From positions 9,680,931 to 9,744,930 of the forward strand of contig CAJINV010000002.1 of NCBI GenBank assembly GCA_905178155.1: a DNA stretch of 64,000 bases, given 5' to 3'. Of the stretch, positions 1 to 11,688 are shown one piece after another; the stretch's first letter is position 1, and each line of letters begins with the position of its first letter. Source of the stretch: Amoebophrya sp. A120. Taxonomy: Eukaryota; Sar; Dinophyceae; Syndiniales; Amoebophryaceae. The position numbers and the translations under genes are program-made. The notes under the pieces were generated by a model. That model did not search any database. It worked only from the letters and a program-made list of their open reading frames with translations, and was not told where the DNA came from.

Positions 1-194
1 AAGTCGCTTTCTTTAAAGTTGATTCGTTCGTGGCACTAAGTTGTATCCTGAGATACATCAACTGCAGCATGAATAAAGCCAAAAGCGTATAGAAACGAAA
101 CTGCCGCATGTCTGGCGGGGCACTGGTGTACTTTGGAGGGAATTTGAACCTTACCCTCTCCTGAACAAGTTTCCAAGAGGGAAATATAGATGAA
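1..194. other. 5' edge, no gene seen
   Basis: I see no supportable open reading frame or exon here. It may be the 5' untranslated region of the following gene or the end of an upstream gene outside the window. Confidence 0.4.
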
Positions 195-1319
195 ATGAGA
201 ATGGTGCGTCTACTTCTTGGTCCATTGCCTGTCGCTACTCGTATGGTTTGGGTCGTCTGGGGAGTAATCTCCCTGATATCTTTCGGAGTTCAAGAGCTTG
301 GTACGATTCTCCTGCCCCGCGCCGAGCCGTTACCGGCCGAGACGGCGACCGACGAAACTTTTCTGCAGACCGATGCCAGCGATGAAACCAGAACTTCGGA
401 GAAGCTCCAGCAACAGCACGTATTGGGGCTCAACGAAGATGCGGAGTTCTACTCCACGTCGGCCGAAGAGGAGGAAGGTTCTTTCCTTCATCAGTTTCAG
501 GCAGGGCATCAACTAGTAGACGGTCACGGTATAAAACTAGTACCACCCCCGCAGCAGGGCGGTGGGCGCGAGCAAGAAGCAAAACAACTGCTGCAGCACC
601 ACGATGCCGTTGGTGCCAGAACGGATGGGGATGAACTAAGACAAGGAGCAGTTTTCCCCACAATTTCGACGTCTATACTGGAAGAAGAGGAGCAAGGGAG
701 TCGTTCTTTTGCAACTGCTACTTCTAGCACTTCTTTCGTGCAAGAAGAGAGACCGGGCGAGAGAAGTGAACACCATCGTCCTGCTGCTCCAGCTCCGCCC
801 TCTAGCACAGAACGGCTTCTGCAGCAGGCTTTACTCCGGCTGGACGCATTGGAAGCGGCAAACCGTGCGCTGGACCAGACGCAGAAAAAACAGAAAGAAA
901 TTCTGCAGAATTTGCGAAGTGAAGACGTGGAATTAGACGAGAAAATAGAGGACGGGGCGAGGGCGCATCAAAAAATGCTTATGATGTACAAAGCGATGTT
1001 GATGTAAGTAACAGGAGATACAGATGAATTCAGACTTAAATGAAATGTTTTTCAAATGGCTGGAACAGCTTTGCTCATTTTTGCCTTCGCAGAGTTTCAT
1101 TTTTGCCTTCGCAGAATTTGCTCATTTTTGCCTTCTGCAGCGTCGCTTGGGTCTTGCATAATGTTGTCGCGAATTCGATTCGCCGGGGCTGTGTATCATC
1201 AGTTTCTGCACCTCTTGGCCTGGATTAATCGCGCCGGGGAACGATCACGACTGGCATTCGCGGAAGTTCTGATGCTGATCGGATACCTGTCAATGTATCC
1301 ACTGAAAAAGGCTCTTTGA
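195..1319 (+). CDS. Coiled-coil protein with N-terminal membrane anchor; one intron
   Basis: Exon 1 is 195-1003 and starts at an ATG. Its product opens with a hydrophobic segment (about residues 14-45, a signal anchor), continues as an acidic, glutamine-rich low-complexity region and ends in a predicted coiled coil (about residues 205-260, LLQQALLRLDALEAANRA). A consensus 5' splice site (GTAAGT) starts at 1004, one base before the in-frame stop. Three tandem copies of a TTTTTGCCTTCGCAG-type acceptor end at 1092, 1114 and 1140. Splicing to 1115 keeps a frame ending ...YLSMYPLKKAL at 1319; splicing to 1141 gives another frame ending at 1228. Function is unrecognised. If the intron is not used, the protein simply stops at 1007 with 270 residues. 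Confidence 0.5.
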
Positions 1320-1417
1320 TGTTCGACGTGCAGGAAAAAATGCTGTCGCAGCTTACTTGTGAGAAATTACCAGGGCCGCATGCGGCAGGACATTAGTACA
1401 CGAGCACGAGGTGGCAA

Positions 1418-2570
1418 ATGTTATACATACCACGTACGTACATGGCTCCGCGGAGCTGTTGTGGCGCAGAGGGCATCGTGAAGAGAGCTTTTTCAGCGCA
1501 TAATTGTCACATCGGGACGATTTTGCCGTGGTGCCTCGTCGTCGGGTCCTTACCGTTGTTACGTATCTGCAGTTGTCGACTTAAGCGGCCCCGGTTCAGT
1601 TCAGCAAGAAATTCCCTACGAGCTGCGCTGGAAACAAATATGAATACCTCGAGCGGCGATCGTGCGACATCTCGTGCTTCAATAGAAGAACAAGGATCTT
1701 CTTCGGGGCCACATGCGAAGGTCAATCGTACATCGCGCACACCCATACAAGAGAGCAGCGCAGCTACAGGTCTTGTTGCGACGCAAAATCAGAAGGGCGA
1801 AACGACCGTGCAGCGCGAGGGAGAGGCGCCAGATGGTGGGGCGACCGTGGAAGGGTCTGCAGCAGACGCAGAAGTAAGCGACTCTGAGGACAATCCTTTT
1901 CCCTACGATTTCATCGAGCGCGGCACGCTGTCGAATATCGTTCAGGACAGCAGGTCGGCCGAGGGGAGGATTTTTACCGTCACCCTGACTTTGTACATGA
2001 TTTGTTCTCTGCTGGCTCAGGCACCGTTTATCGCCTACGACACTTTTTGTCCCTGGCGCAATGACAACCAAGGAGCACTGGGGCACATCGGCGACGCCCA
2101 GAGTGCGTCACATGCGGAGGCTATTCTCCGTGCCCTGTGGACTGTCTTGCCTAGCTTGTCGTTGGTGCTCACTGCGGTGCTGCCCGCAATCTCGAGGGAA
2201 GTGGGAAAGGTGCACGCGGACAAACACGAGACGCAGCTTTGGCTCCCGGTTATCCACAACCTCTCTGCATTCATGGGGGGTGTGACGCTGCTTTTCTTTG
2301 AGACGCTCCAGCTCTGCTGGGGCGAGAACGTACCACTGTCCTACCTCTTCGCGATCTTTGACCCACCAATTCACCTTACATAGCGATGAATTTCAATGCA
2401 ATCTTTTTTGCGGTGGGTTGCATCGACTGGGAGACACTGCCACGACTTTGGAGTGCGGAGAAGTGGTGTCGCCTGGTTTGCCTAGTTTTCACCTACATTT
2501 ATCGTGTGTGAAATCTCCCCCGTCGCCACAGACTTCCTAAAACCAGACCGACAACAGCAGAAAAATATGT
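1418..2570 (+). CDS. Multi-pass membrane protein, possibly Frag1/DRAM-like; 3' exon structure uncertain
   Basis: The ORF at 1418-2383 (321 residues) has a disordered N-terminal third and then three or more hydrophobic segments: RIFTVTLTLYMICSLLA, ALWTVLPSLSLVLTAVLPAI and LWLPVIHNLSAFMGGVTLLF. The arrangement of an ER-like lead-in before the first helix and an IHN before a later one loosely recalls the Frag1/DRAM/Sfk1 membrane family, but this is a weak resemblance. The frame stops at 2383, yet a second frame from 2386 (MNFNAIFFAVGCIDW...) looks coding and adds another helix. It can run through a 28-nt GT-AG intron (about 2501-2528) to a basic tail ending at a TAG near 2567. I could not find a phase-consistent join between the two parts, so the end is provisional. 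Confidence 0.4.
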
Positions 2571-4441
2571 AGACCCGTCGGCCTTGTTCTTGTTGTGGCA
2601 GTATTCCGCCCTTGCTGCGGTTGCTGTATCAGGTCCGTGTTTTTGTCAAGGCTCCCTGTTCGTTTGTGTCACTTGCATGTGCAGTCGTGTCTCAGCTGTG
2701 CTGACGACTTTTTCTTTACGGAACGTGTTTTGCTTTTGCTCTCCCTGGGCTCAACTGGCACCAAGTAGTTTTTTTCTCCTAGGTCTTAGGTGTCGGTAGG
2801 TAGCCACCGTCACGGGATTATTGTCGCCGCGTCCGTCTCACCTTCGATCCGCGCGCCACTGTTCCTCCGCCCACGTGAGCTGCTCAAGATCAATCCGGAA
2901 GGGTTTAGGTTAGGTATCACGGCTTAGGCCTTTATCCAACTTTACCGAAAGTAAATAATGGAATTAGATATCTCAACTTCGCCTCGCGGCAGTTAGATCT
3001 CACATGTAAATCTGGCTGCAGAAAGATGTCTTCTATAATCGATACAACGCAACAATACTTCAATCGTGGCCACGTACTCACGCTGTCGGCCGCCAAAAGT
3101 TGCCATGCGATTATTAATGTGCGAAACTTAGACCTCTGGATGCGTTTTGTATAGTATGTAAGAACCGTAGAAGTGTTTTCATAATGGGCTGGGCATGTTT
3201 TCACACAGGATAACGGGTGTGGTGTTCTCATGACCATTGCAAAAACTGTAATGATGGTGCACTACGACTGCCTGTTTGGACGTAAAGTGGCAGAGTGGAC
3301 CGGGAAGAATCTCTTTCACTCCAGCTTGTATCAATGTGAAAAGTTGAATGCGCCGTCCGCATTCCGTGTTCCCCATGCGGAAAGGTGTTTCATCCCAGTT
3401 TCGTTGTTCCTCATGCAGAAACAGAGATATCGCTATCCGCTCGATTCATCAATTTCGGATTTTTATGTTTTGTCGCGGCTTGTCTGCCTGTGCTTGCCGT
3501 TCCCTGGAACCGAGGGTCTCGCGTTTGCGCCCACCGTCGAAAGATCTCATGCCGAGTTCGTTGCTTCTCGAAGGTTACGAGAAGTCGGAGGCTGATCAGA
3601 CGGAATGCCGCCGGTCTTGTCTGAGCGCCCTTTCTGATTAGCTGGTTGCTTTGCCTGATTCTATTTGTGAGGCCACTCGCCGCAAAATGGGTGGCGCCCC
3701 GCCACACAAGATGCTTTTGAGCTTTGTTGCTAAGCAGGGTCTACTTCCTCGTGGAAACCGCGAGTGGCCTGACAGTATCTCGCTTACGTAAAAGGACGGA
3801 CACGTGGCGACTTTTTATGGTTGGTTGACGTGAGAAGCGTTAAGTTAACTTCTGAGACAGTGTGACTTACAGCGTGCCATTCCCTGTTAGGGAATCCAGC
3901 TGGTTTGTTTTTGGTCTTGATTTGGCGAGGCGCCGACTTGGCAATGATGTACGAATCTCTAGTTCCTCTGTGTATACTTAATCTCTTGCGTTGCCATTAA
4001 ATGAGCATTGTGCAGCTTGTCCTGTGGCTGAGCAACCTGCTTGTCCTGCATCGGAGATCGATATCCTATGCTGATTGTAATATCCAATTTGGAACAACAT
4101 TTGTCTGCAAACGCAGGCTCCTTTCTGCGTCGGGGTTACTTTCTGTATTTTCAGTAAGGATACTCGTCTGCGGAAGTTTTGGCCGTGTCTTCTGTTCGTA
4201 AGCGAGGTGTTGTTTCTGTACGCCTTGTGCCTGTTATCCTGTATTAAAGTCGCATATCGTACTTGTACATGTTCACATTCTTCAAAATGGGAAACAAGTG
4301 CAAATGTCAGGAAGAAATTTGTAATATGATGAAATGTTGGTAGTTGAGTCAACATAAGAAAGGAGTTGTACTAGTTGAGGTAGAAGAACAAGACGCACTG
4401 ATGATCTTGTGACGGTCGAACGATTTTTTTTCTTTGTACAA
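2571..4441. other. 1.9-kb region without a supportable gene
   Basis: Only short ORFs occur on both strands, overlapping each other and lacking protein-like composition or recognisable domains. I see no RNA gene or repeat of note. Pyrimidine-rich stretches near 4430 look like the acceptor of the next gene's first visible exon, so part of this region may be introns and untranslated sequence of that gene. Confidence 0.4.
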
Positions 4442-5722
4442 GTACGGTGAAGCTTGAGTAAATCGGGATACTCGTTGCCCCTGTTGGCCCTCCATGGACG
4501 GTTCGGATTTCATGGCGATTTCTATGTTGGCTTTTGGGAGGCCGGTCGAGACTTAACTCCGAGCTGGTGGATTGAAGGATTTCTCGCTCCGACGATTCAG
4601 AAGCGCGTAGCTGACGTGCTAACTAGCGAGAATTTGAAGCTGACCGGAGCAACGGAGGAGGAACAGAAGAATCTCTGGCACATGTCCGTATTTGACAACG
4701 TCGCTTTTCCAGAGCTTTTTGAACAAAATTTTGGAAGTGGTGGCGGCGCCGCATGGCAGGTGAAACTCGAGGACGGGAATCTGACCCACTTCAACCCGCG
4801 CACGGCCGAAATGCTGTACCGGACCAACCATCCGCGCGCGCGATTGGCCGACGGACCTGTGATATCAGACACAAATATGTCTGGGTCTGGAGCATTTTTG
4901 CAGAGGTTTGCGATGCAGCTTTCGTATGACCTATCGAGGAAGGTCTGGACGGCTGGTCGCAGCATCAAAAGCTTTGATGAAGCTCCTCGATGCCCAATCT
5001 GCATGAGAAATGGAACCTCCGGATAACTCAAAGTGGGTTGCTTCATTTGCTACTCATTTAGCATCCATCTTCGAGCAAACATCCAGGGTGGACATTTGCA
5101 ATGCATATTCGACGCTGTGGCAGCTGATGCATCCCGAGTCGTTTTGGCAACTGAATCAGAACGACACTGACGGAAACCGAACCAACAAAGGCCGCGAGAC
5201 CGAGAGCTCAGGCACCGCCCCCCAAATTACACGATATAATTCTTCGACGATCCAAGAAGTGCAGGCACTGTCGGACCACGAGCCCGGCCATGGATTTGGT
5301 TCCCCGGACGAGTAGGGTACGTAGTCGTTAGAGCCACAGGTCAAGAATGTTCGGGCGGAAAACGAGGATGAAAACAGAACCGTAGTAAATGCCTTTGTGT
5401 CCTCCTGGAGGGAGGCATCATAATTCAAGTATCTATAACTTCTTTATTCATTTGTACTACTAGAGGAAGTGGAGATGAAAGAAAGAAAGTCAAAGCCTTC
5501 GACATCACAACAGATGAATTGCTCCGTCCGCCGACGTGCACCGCGATCGCCGTGTTGCGCGTCGCGCTACTGTCGTGTCTTTGGAACTAATCCAAGAAGT
5601 AATGATATGATAGCGCCGTATCACGCAAAGTCGACAACTTTTCAAGTTTTCTCGGTTGGTCTTGGAGCTCTTTTTGCAGGCTTGCGATCCTCCGGAGAAG
5701 TAGGATGACCAGGCGAGTGTAA
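4442..5722 (+). CDS. Fragmentary multi-exon gene ending in a membrane helix
   Basis: The first visible exon lies behind a poly-pyrimidine tract ending TACAAG at about 4441 and stays open to 5026 without an early ATG, so an upstream exon is missing. It encodes a mixed globular-looking stretch ending in a CPIC motif. A second frame is open at about 5010-5276 (HLASIFEQTSRVDICNAYS). A possible third exon begins at 5341 (VKNVRAENEDENRTVV). A last pair joins in phase across a GT-AG intron at 5575-5679, giving FDITTDELLRPP, then a hydrophobic stretch and an RRSRMTRRV tail, consistent with a type I or tail-anchored membrane protein. The joins between the earlier frames are not resolved, so this may be a decayed gene. 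Function is unrecognised. Confidence 0.3.
4877..4891 (+). repeat. Orphan introner terminal sequence
   Basis: ATGTCTGGGTCTGGA matches the core of the family-1 introner TIR exactly and is followed by a T-rich run, but no matching inverted partner is visible downstream. It is in frame in the surrounding ORF (NMSGSG). It is either a relic of an introner or a chance or ancestral match. Confidence 0.35.
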
Positions 5723-5990
5723 GTAGTACCTTAGGGGAACGTACGATCGAAGACGAATGCGCTGGATCGATCAAAAAGACATCAAAACCCGTTTGCTCAA
5801 GGAGGATGCGTGCAAGGTTGAACAAGTAGGCGCAAAACCAAAAGTAGTTCTCCGTATGGAGTGGCTTCTACTTCCCTGCCTCCGTTTCCGTTACACTTAC
5901 ATGAGACGGCTATCCTGCTCGGTGGAATAAAGTTGACAAAGTATCATGCTGCAGGAAGGTCGATCTTGCAGTGCTGTCGTAATCCCGAAG
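5723..5990. other. Short intergenic region
   Basis: No coding signal beyond overlapping short ORFs. This is presumably the 3' region of the preceding gene and the 5' region of the next. Confidence 0.4.
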
Positions 5991-8900
5991 ATGAAGATGA
6001 AGTTCTTGACCTGGTCTTCTACGGCGCTTTTCTGCCTGCTGCTCGACGAAGCAGCGCGCGCAGCGTCCTTCCACAGCAGTACCACACCATCTGTGCAGGA
6101 GGAGCGACGTCCTGTATTGCGAGATGAAGTAGTCGCAGCGGAGCCGGACCGAGTCCTTGTCTCGCGGGACCACGACGAGCGCAACTTACTACGCAGTCTC
6201 CCCCCTTCACGATTTGAGAGCGTCGCATTTTCTGCGCAACCTGGAGCGAGAAATCATGCGAGTGTTCCTCAGGACAAGCACGTACAACAGGTGCCAGCAG
6301 AAGGTCGTGAGCGTGAAGACGACGAGTGGACCCTGGCCGATCTGAGCAGCGTGGGGAGTGATTTTGTTTTCCTGGACGATGATTTGGAGTCGACTTTTTC
6401 AATTCGAGCAGAAGGGACGAGCGGCAGGACCGCATTCCACCCTGGACAATTGGCGGAGACGAGTGCGGAAGAGAATGCAGCTCACGCAACAGAACATCAA
6501 AATGTTTTACCACAGCATGACCACGGGACGAAAGGGGAGCACGACGAGGGCGAGGAGCTTCAGCAGGCGGGAAGAAGGACGGCACCACTCCGTTTTTCAC
6601 CCAGTTTACTCACGACCCACGTGTGGAGAACCGCGTCACAAGAACATCTAAGCGAGGGAGAAGATGCAACAGTTCTTGTTTTAGACGATGAAAAGCTACT
6701 TTCTGCTGACGAAATCCTGAGCCAGAAGATTCGGTCCTCCGACCAGGCACAGCTTTTGTTGGATTTTTTACAACCAGTGGCGGAGAAGTGGACCGCGGCG
6801 CTTTTGCCTCGGACGACTGGTCGTGGAACTACACCCAGAAAAAGCCGAAACGAAAACAACTACAGGATCGCCCACGAGCTGAGCATCAGCTTTTTTGATC
6901 GTGCGAGCCGAAAAGTGGCGGTGCAGACAAAAGCCGTGCGGCAGATCGGGAAAGCAGAAGTCGAAGAGGAGCTACCGAAGAACGGGAACGAAGTTTGTCC
7001 TACTTCAACGAGTGAAACTAGAATCACACCGAGCGAACTTCTAGGAAATGGAACAAAGCAGGAGAACCACATGAACGCGGGCAACAACAAACAGCTCCTT
7101 TTCTCCCCTGGCGCGTCTGGAATGCTTCCTCTTCTGGTCATTCGCTTGTTTCGTGCGGTGGAAAAGCGGTGCGAAAACTTCTGTGAAACGGAGGAAGCAA
7201 AGAGGAGAGAAGCGGAACAAATGCGAACCGCGACCGCGATGCTTTTTCACCACGCGACCTACTGCAGCTACAACACGACCATGTACAACCCTGTGCAGCA
7301 CCTTATTCCCAGCTTCACGAGTGTCACCCACTACGCCGGAAACTACGATAATTACCACTGCGACTATCTCTATGATCCGCTCGGCGTCTTCGCTGGCTAC
7401 CCACACAATAACATTTCGCAAAAGGTCGTGGACGACCTTCATGGCGCTACCAACAGCATCGGTTTAGACGAAGTTCTCGCAGGTCAGAATAGTCATCGTC
7501 AAGCACAAAATGCCAGTCGAGGTGGGTCGTTCACGATAATGCGAGAAGACTCCTTGGACTCGTCGGACGAGTCTCCTGGTCGAGGTACGTCCGCGGTATG
7601 GTCGCGACGAGACGGACTACACGGTGAGAAAACAATGGCAGCCTCCGAGCAGCAGTCTTGCTCACAACAGTGCAAGCGGAGGGTTTGGTTGGAAGAGACC
7701 AATGTGATGGAAGAATTCGTAAAAGTAGTACAACCTCCGCAGCGAAAGGTGTTCGATATCGAGAACCAATTACACCAGCTAAACGAGGAGCGTGAAGGCC
7801 GCGTCGCGAACCTGCGGGAGCTGCTGTTACGGAGCCTGGGCCGCAAACATGTGCTGACAGCTCCGACGTCGAGTGCGAGCGCAGCCGACAAGTCGCTGAG
7901 CAAACGCATCCGCGCGTTGCTCTCCTATGCACCGCATTTCGCCAGGGCGGAGCCGGAGTTTGTATGGAAGTACTTACTGAATTCTGACGATAGCGAGGAG
8001 GAACAGGTTGGACCCGAACGACCCGAAGGTGCGCCCTTTCTCACTTCAGCCGCCCGCGAAAAGTCCCAGCTTTTTTTCCAACATTTGCTGCTGTTCACGA
8101 TCGTAAAAATGGAGCGGCTGAGCCAGGATTTCGAGGCAGAAAGAAAGGACTTTCCGAGCCAGATCCTCTTTGACAACAAGAAACGAGGTAGTCGTGGTTC
8201 AGCAACACCAGAAATTGTGAATGCGGACGGAGGGAGCAAAGATCCCTACGATGTGTTTGATCGGATTCAAGACGAGCAGCAGAAGTGGGAGATCGTCGCA
8301 GGTTTCCGGTTTGCCGATGTTTCGAAGTCCTGCGCTGTACTGGTGGATCACCTATTCAGAACAGGCTCTGCTTCCGAGCACGACGGTTCATCTTCCGCAC
8401 TTTTTCCACCGGAAGTTTTGAAACGCAAGCCGAAAAAGCAGCAAGACGTCGCCCCGGCATTGTGTGAAAGTCAACCTCCTTCTCTGGCGGGATCAACCGG
8501 CAGCTTGTTCTCGCGGGTGTTGCGGCGGTTGGTGCCGGGTGCTGTAAGCCCTCTTTCACCTTCCACTTCCGCAGCCAGCACCAACGCCAAGTCTCCCTGC
8601 AGCTCTTCGGCTGAGGCGCTTCACTCTCCTGCGAGCTTGTCTTTCGCACCAACAACTTCGGATCAAGTCGGTCCAAAAGGTGAGGACAGCGCCAGTCCGG
8701 ACGTCAGCGCAGTAGAGGCATTGATCAACACAACGGGGCACGGTCTGACCTTCCAGGGGGTGCACATGATGATGATTGATGACTTGCCAACAGGCTTTTC
8801 CCGCAGCACCAGTGCACCGAGCTTTTCCACTTCGACTACACGCCAGGCATCAAATAATATCACTCGCGTTGCTGATAATGATGAAAGAGCCAGCAGTTCC

Positions 8901-10628
8901 ATCCTCGCCGAGAACCCCAACAGGAAAACCGAAGACCAGGCAACGGCTACTGATGAGGCAAGTGAAATAAAAATCGCTACCGCGTCAACGGGATTTGGTC
9001 GCCGCCACCGCAGCTGTGGCGACATTGCGGTACAGGGCGGCAAGACTGCGGAGGCGTTTTTACCACCAAGGAAGGTAACCCCGGCCGGGTTCCTGCAGCA
9101 GCTTCCGCAAGAACCGCAAGACCGGACTGAAACGTGTGCAGATAAGCAGCGCGTGAAGCAAGAACAATTGAGAAGATTCACTTCCCTCGGCCTGGAGCAA
9201 GAGAAGCAGTTTCAACTCGCCGACCGATTCGTGCTGGACGACTTGCGGTTCGCTGGTAGCGCCAGAGCGGTCGCTTCAATCGTCGACTCCTTCCAGCAAC
9301 TGGAAGCGGCCGATAGCTCGAAAGACCGGTTCACCGACATGGGTACGGCGTTGGCTGCGTTTGACCGCGAAACGAGACGAGCGCAGCACAACTACAAGTA
9401 TGATCATTTTCTGCTTGACGCGAGTGATTCTTGGGATAATCTCGTCGCAGACGATGCGTTGTATTCGCACAAAAACTTGAGGCTCACCGACACCCCGTGC
9501 GGGTTCAGTCCCGGTCTGGGAAACGCAGTTGCGACCACCGACGCGCTAGCAAGGATTATGTACCACGGGTTCCTCGGCACGTTCAATGCGGAACAAGCGG
9601 AAATAGCTGCAGATTCTTCGTCCGCGGAGGTTCTTCTTGAAGACCAAAACCGATTACTCTCTATCGCTGACGCCAAGAGCTTTTGGCGAAGTGTAGTTGG
9701 TGGCGGTGATGCAAACACTCCCGGAAGCGTTGACGTGTTCTTGAACACTGGGGATCATCATTTTAACAAGAGCATAAAGAACAAGGACTACGACTCTACA
9801 ACAAGCAGGTCATACAAACAAAGCATTGTCGTCGACCACCACGATGATGATGTCGTTACTACTACCGATGAAAATGACCTTATGGGCCGCCCACAGCTTC
9901 CTGCCTCCTGTTCCGCCTCTGCTCTGAGCCGCGAGCGAGCAACGTTTTCCTCTGCCGCCTCCGCGGGCGACGGGCTGCATGGCGAGGAATCAATCGTCGA
10001 ACCTCAAGCCAGCTTCGCATACGTGGAAGTTGTGGTCAGCCAAAACGCTGCGGCGGATACCGACACGGAACGAGGCCAAGCTAGTACTACTAGTACATCG
10101 CGTCGCACCGTTCGCGTGAAGAACTTCCGCAAGCTTTTAAACGGCGCGACTTTATCCTTTGGAGGGAACGCGCTGCCGCTGGATAGAAGTACGACTGCAA
10201 ATGCAATGAGAACAACTTCTGCTTTCACGGGTGGCACAGCTAGCCCGATGCTCGCCCCTACCGGCAATTTTTGTCCGTTCCAAGCGGTGTTCGAGAAGCA
10301 AGATTTTTCGCTCGTGTGGTGCATGAACACCGACGGGCGGGTGGGTTCCACGCACGGAAGCGATCAATATGTGGAAACCTGCTCTGATCTGGCAAACCAG
10401 TTTTTTCAGTTGAAGACCCACTATGCCTTGGGAAAAGGAATGGTCGAGCGGTTTTTGCGGTCATCTCTGGCGGAACGAGAAAATCTAGATCAAACGATGG
10501 AGTCCACCAAAGCCGACGGAGTACCTGGATCGCGAAAAAAGGTGTTGCGAGTGGAAGACGACGTCTCGTTTCTCAACTGCGAAAATGATTTTGATGAGTT
10601 GTTTCACAACCTGTGCGGTAGCGGGTGA
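5991..10628 (+). CDS. Large secreted orphan protein (1,545 aa)
   Basis: This is a single uninterrupted ORF. I chose the ATG at 5991 over the upstream in-frame ATG at 5946 because it starts a clean signal peptide (MKMKFLTWSSTALFCLLL, cleavage probably after the following AARAA). The body is mostly acidic and serine-rich low complexity. Denser islands that look globular are residues about 390-500 (cysteines, histidines and tyrosines, including the short piece HYAGNYDNYHCDYLYDP), about 560-660 (helical, leucine- and arginine-rich) and the C-terminal 150 residues, which contain five cysteines and end CGSG. No family is recognised. Length, signal peptide and compositional bias fit a secreted or secretory-organelle protein of an alveolate, but that is an inference. 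Confidence 0.75.
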   Translation: MKMKFLTWSSTALFCLLLDEAARAASFHSSTTPSVQEERRPVLRDEVVAAEPDRVLVSRDHDERNLLRSLPPSRFESVAFSAQPGARNHASVPQDKHVQQVPAEGREREDDEWTLADLSSVGSDFVFLDDDLESTFSIRAEGTSGRTAFHPGQLAETSAEENAAHATEHQNVLPQHDHGTKGEHDEGEELQQAGRRTAPLRFSPSLLTTHVWRTASQEHLSEGEDATVLVLDDEKLLSADEILSQKIRSSDQAQLLLDFLQPVAEKWTAALLPRTTGRGTTPRKSRNENNYRIAHELSISFFDRASRKVAVQTKAVRQIGKAEVEEELPKNGNEVCPTSTSETRITPSELLGNGTKQENHMNAGNNKQLLFSPGASGMLPLLVIRLFRAVEKRCENFCETEEAKRREAEQMRTATAMLFHHATYCSYNTTMYNPVQHLIPSFTSVTHYAGNYDNYHCDYLYDPLGVFAGYPHNNISQKVVDDLHGATNSIGLDEVLAGQNSHRQAQNASRGGSFTIMREDSLDSSDESPGRGTSAVWSRRDGLHGEKTMAASEQQSCSQQCKRRVWLEETNVMEEFVKVVQPPQRKVFDIENQLHQLNEEREGRVANLRELLLRSLGRKHVLTAPTSSASAADKSLSKRIRALLSYAPHFARAEPEFVWKYLLNSDDSEEEQVGPERPEGAPFLTSAAREKSQLFFQHLLLFTIVKMERLSQDFEAERKDFPSQILFDNKKRGSRGSATPEIVNADGGSKDPYDVFDRIQDEQQKWEIVAGFRFADVSKSCAVLVDHLFRTGSASEHDGSSSALFPPEVLKRKPKKQQDVAPALCESQPPSLAGSTGSLFSRVLRRLVPGAVSPLSPSTSAASTNAKSPCSSSAEALHSPASLSFAPTTSDQVGPKGEDSASPDVSAVEALINTTGHGLTFQGVHMMMIDDLPTGFSRSTSAPSFSTSTTRQASNNITRVADNDERASSSILAENPNRKTEDQATATDEASEIKIATASTGFGRRHRSCGDIAVQGGKTAEAFLPPRKVTPAGFLQQLPQEPQDRTETCADKQRVKQEQLRRFTSLGLEQEKQFQLADRFVLDDLRFAGSARAVASIVDSFQQLEAADSSKDRFTDMGTALAAFDRETRRAQHNYKYDHFLLDASDSWDNLVADDALYSHKNLRLTDTPCGFSPGLGNAVATTDALARIMYHGFLGTFNAEQAEIAADSSSAEVLLEDQNRLLSIADAKSFWRSVVGGGDANTPGSVDVFLNTGDHHFNKSIKNKDYDSTTSRSYKQSIVVDHHDDDVVTTTDENDLMGRPQLPASCSASALSRERATFSSAASAGDGLHGEESIVEPQASFAYVEVVVSQNAAADTDTERGQASTTSTSRRTVRVKNFRKLLNGATLSFGGNALPLDRSTTANAMRTTSAFTGGTASPMLAPTGNFCPFQAVFEKQDFSLVWCMNTDGRVGSTHGSDQYVETCSDLANQFFQLKTHYALGKGMVERFLRSSLAERENLDQTMESTKADGVPGSRKKVLRVEDDVSFLNCENDFDELFHNLCGSG

Positions 10629-11688
10629 TGAATGGAAAATTTATCTCCGCCACCGCACACTGACACGACATGATTTTTTTGAGGTTCATTTCCGATCCGG
10701 CATCCTGCACGGCTTTTCTTTACAGTGACGAGAATAAAACTCAAGTAGCACAAGTAGATAGAAGGCACGGCATTCACTACTCTACTATGTTTTGTTAGCC
10801 TGAGAATACCCCGACAACCTTGTTTCCAGAAGAGTTTTGACTGTAGCTAGCCTAGCTGGCGATTTGCATTTTCCGTTTTCTCACGAGCTGTAACTAAGAT
10901 TTTTAGTTACCGACCTAGATCTTTTTCTTTTACCACAAGTGAAGAATTGCGTTTTTGTCGACATCCTTATCATGCGTTCTTTCGTAAAATGCAAAAGCAA
11001 CTACTGATTGCATTGTCTGCGCAACTGTACTCCAGTTCCGATGACTTTTTGAGCTTCTGTTTGCAAATGAAAATCTACGAGAACCGCGAAAATGTTTGTC
11101 ATTCCTGCTGAAATGAAACTGGAATGTTGGATTAAGTTTCATCAGTCCGCTGTCAGAACACAGCCTTCAGGTCTTCGAACACCCGTACGCGTGCCTGCGA
11201 CCTGCTACCATTTCTTTCATGTTTACGTCTTGCGTTTCCGTATGGTGTGTGAAGGTGAACAACTCGTGCCGCCGAGACGAATACGAGCGCGCGCAGGAGG
11301 GTGGGAGTCTCGGAGAAGTCGGAAAATGGAATTTTCCGAAGCCGCTTTTTTCTTGAGTGGTGAGGCAGAAGTGTTTCAAAGTTAGCTCTGGAGGACAATG
11401 GCGTCTTCAGATGTCAGTTGTTGCGTTCGTTTGAAAAATGAAAAGAAATATTAACTGTGTAGTGAGTACTTACAGTGGTTGTAGTACTGTGGACTACCTG
11501 TATCTACCTGCACAACTGCACGACGCGTACCCGTTTACTGTTGCCGCCCAAAACGAACATCTGGAAGCGAAGAAGGACAATCTGCAACAAGTCCGAGAAA
11601 GATACAAGCGAAATTGCGCCGGAGACAACGACTGTGCCTGCCCAGTTCCCACGAGAAACCGCCTTTGCCTGCACACAGAAACCCCCCC
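10629..11688. other. Intergenic region
   Basis: AT-richer sequence with short ORFs on both strands only. The ORF that runs into the next gene from 11614 is treated as 5' extension, not as the real start. I see no RNA gene. Confidence 0.4.
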
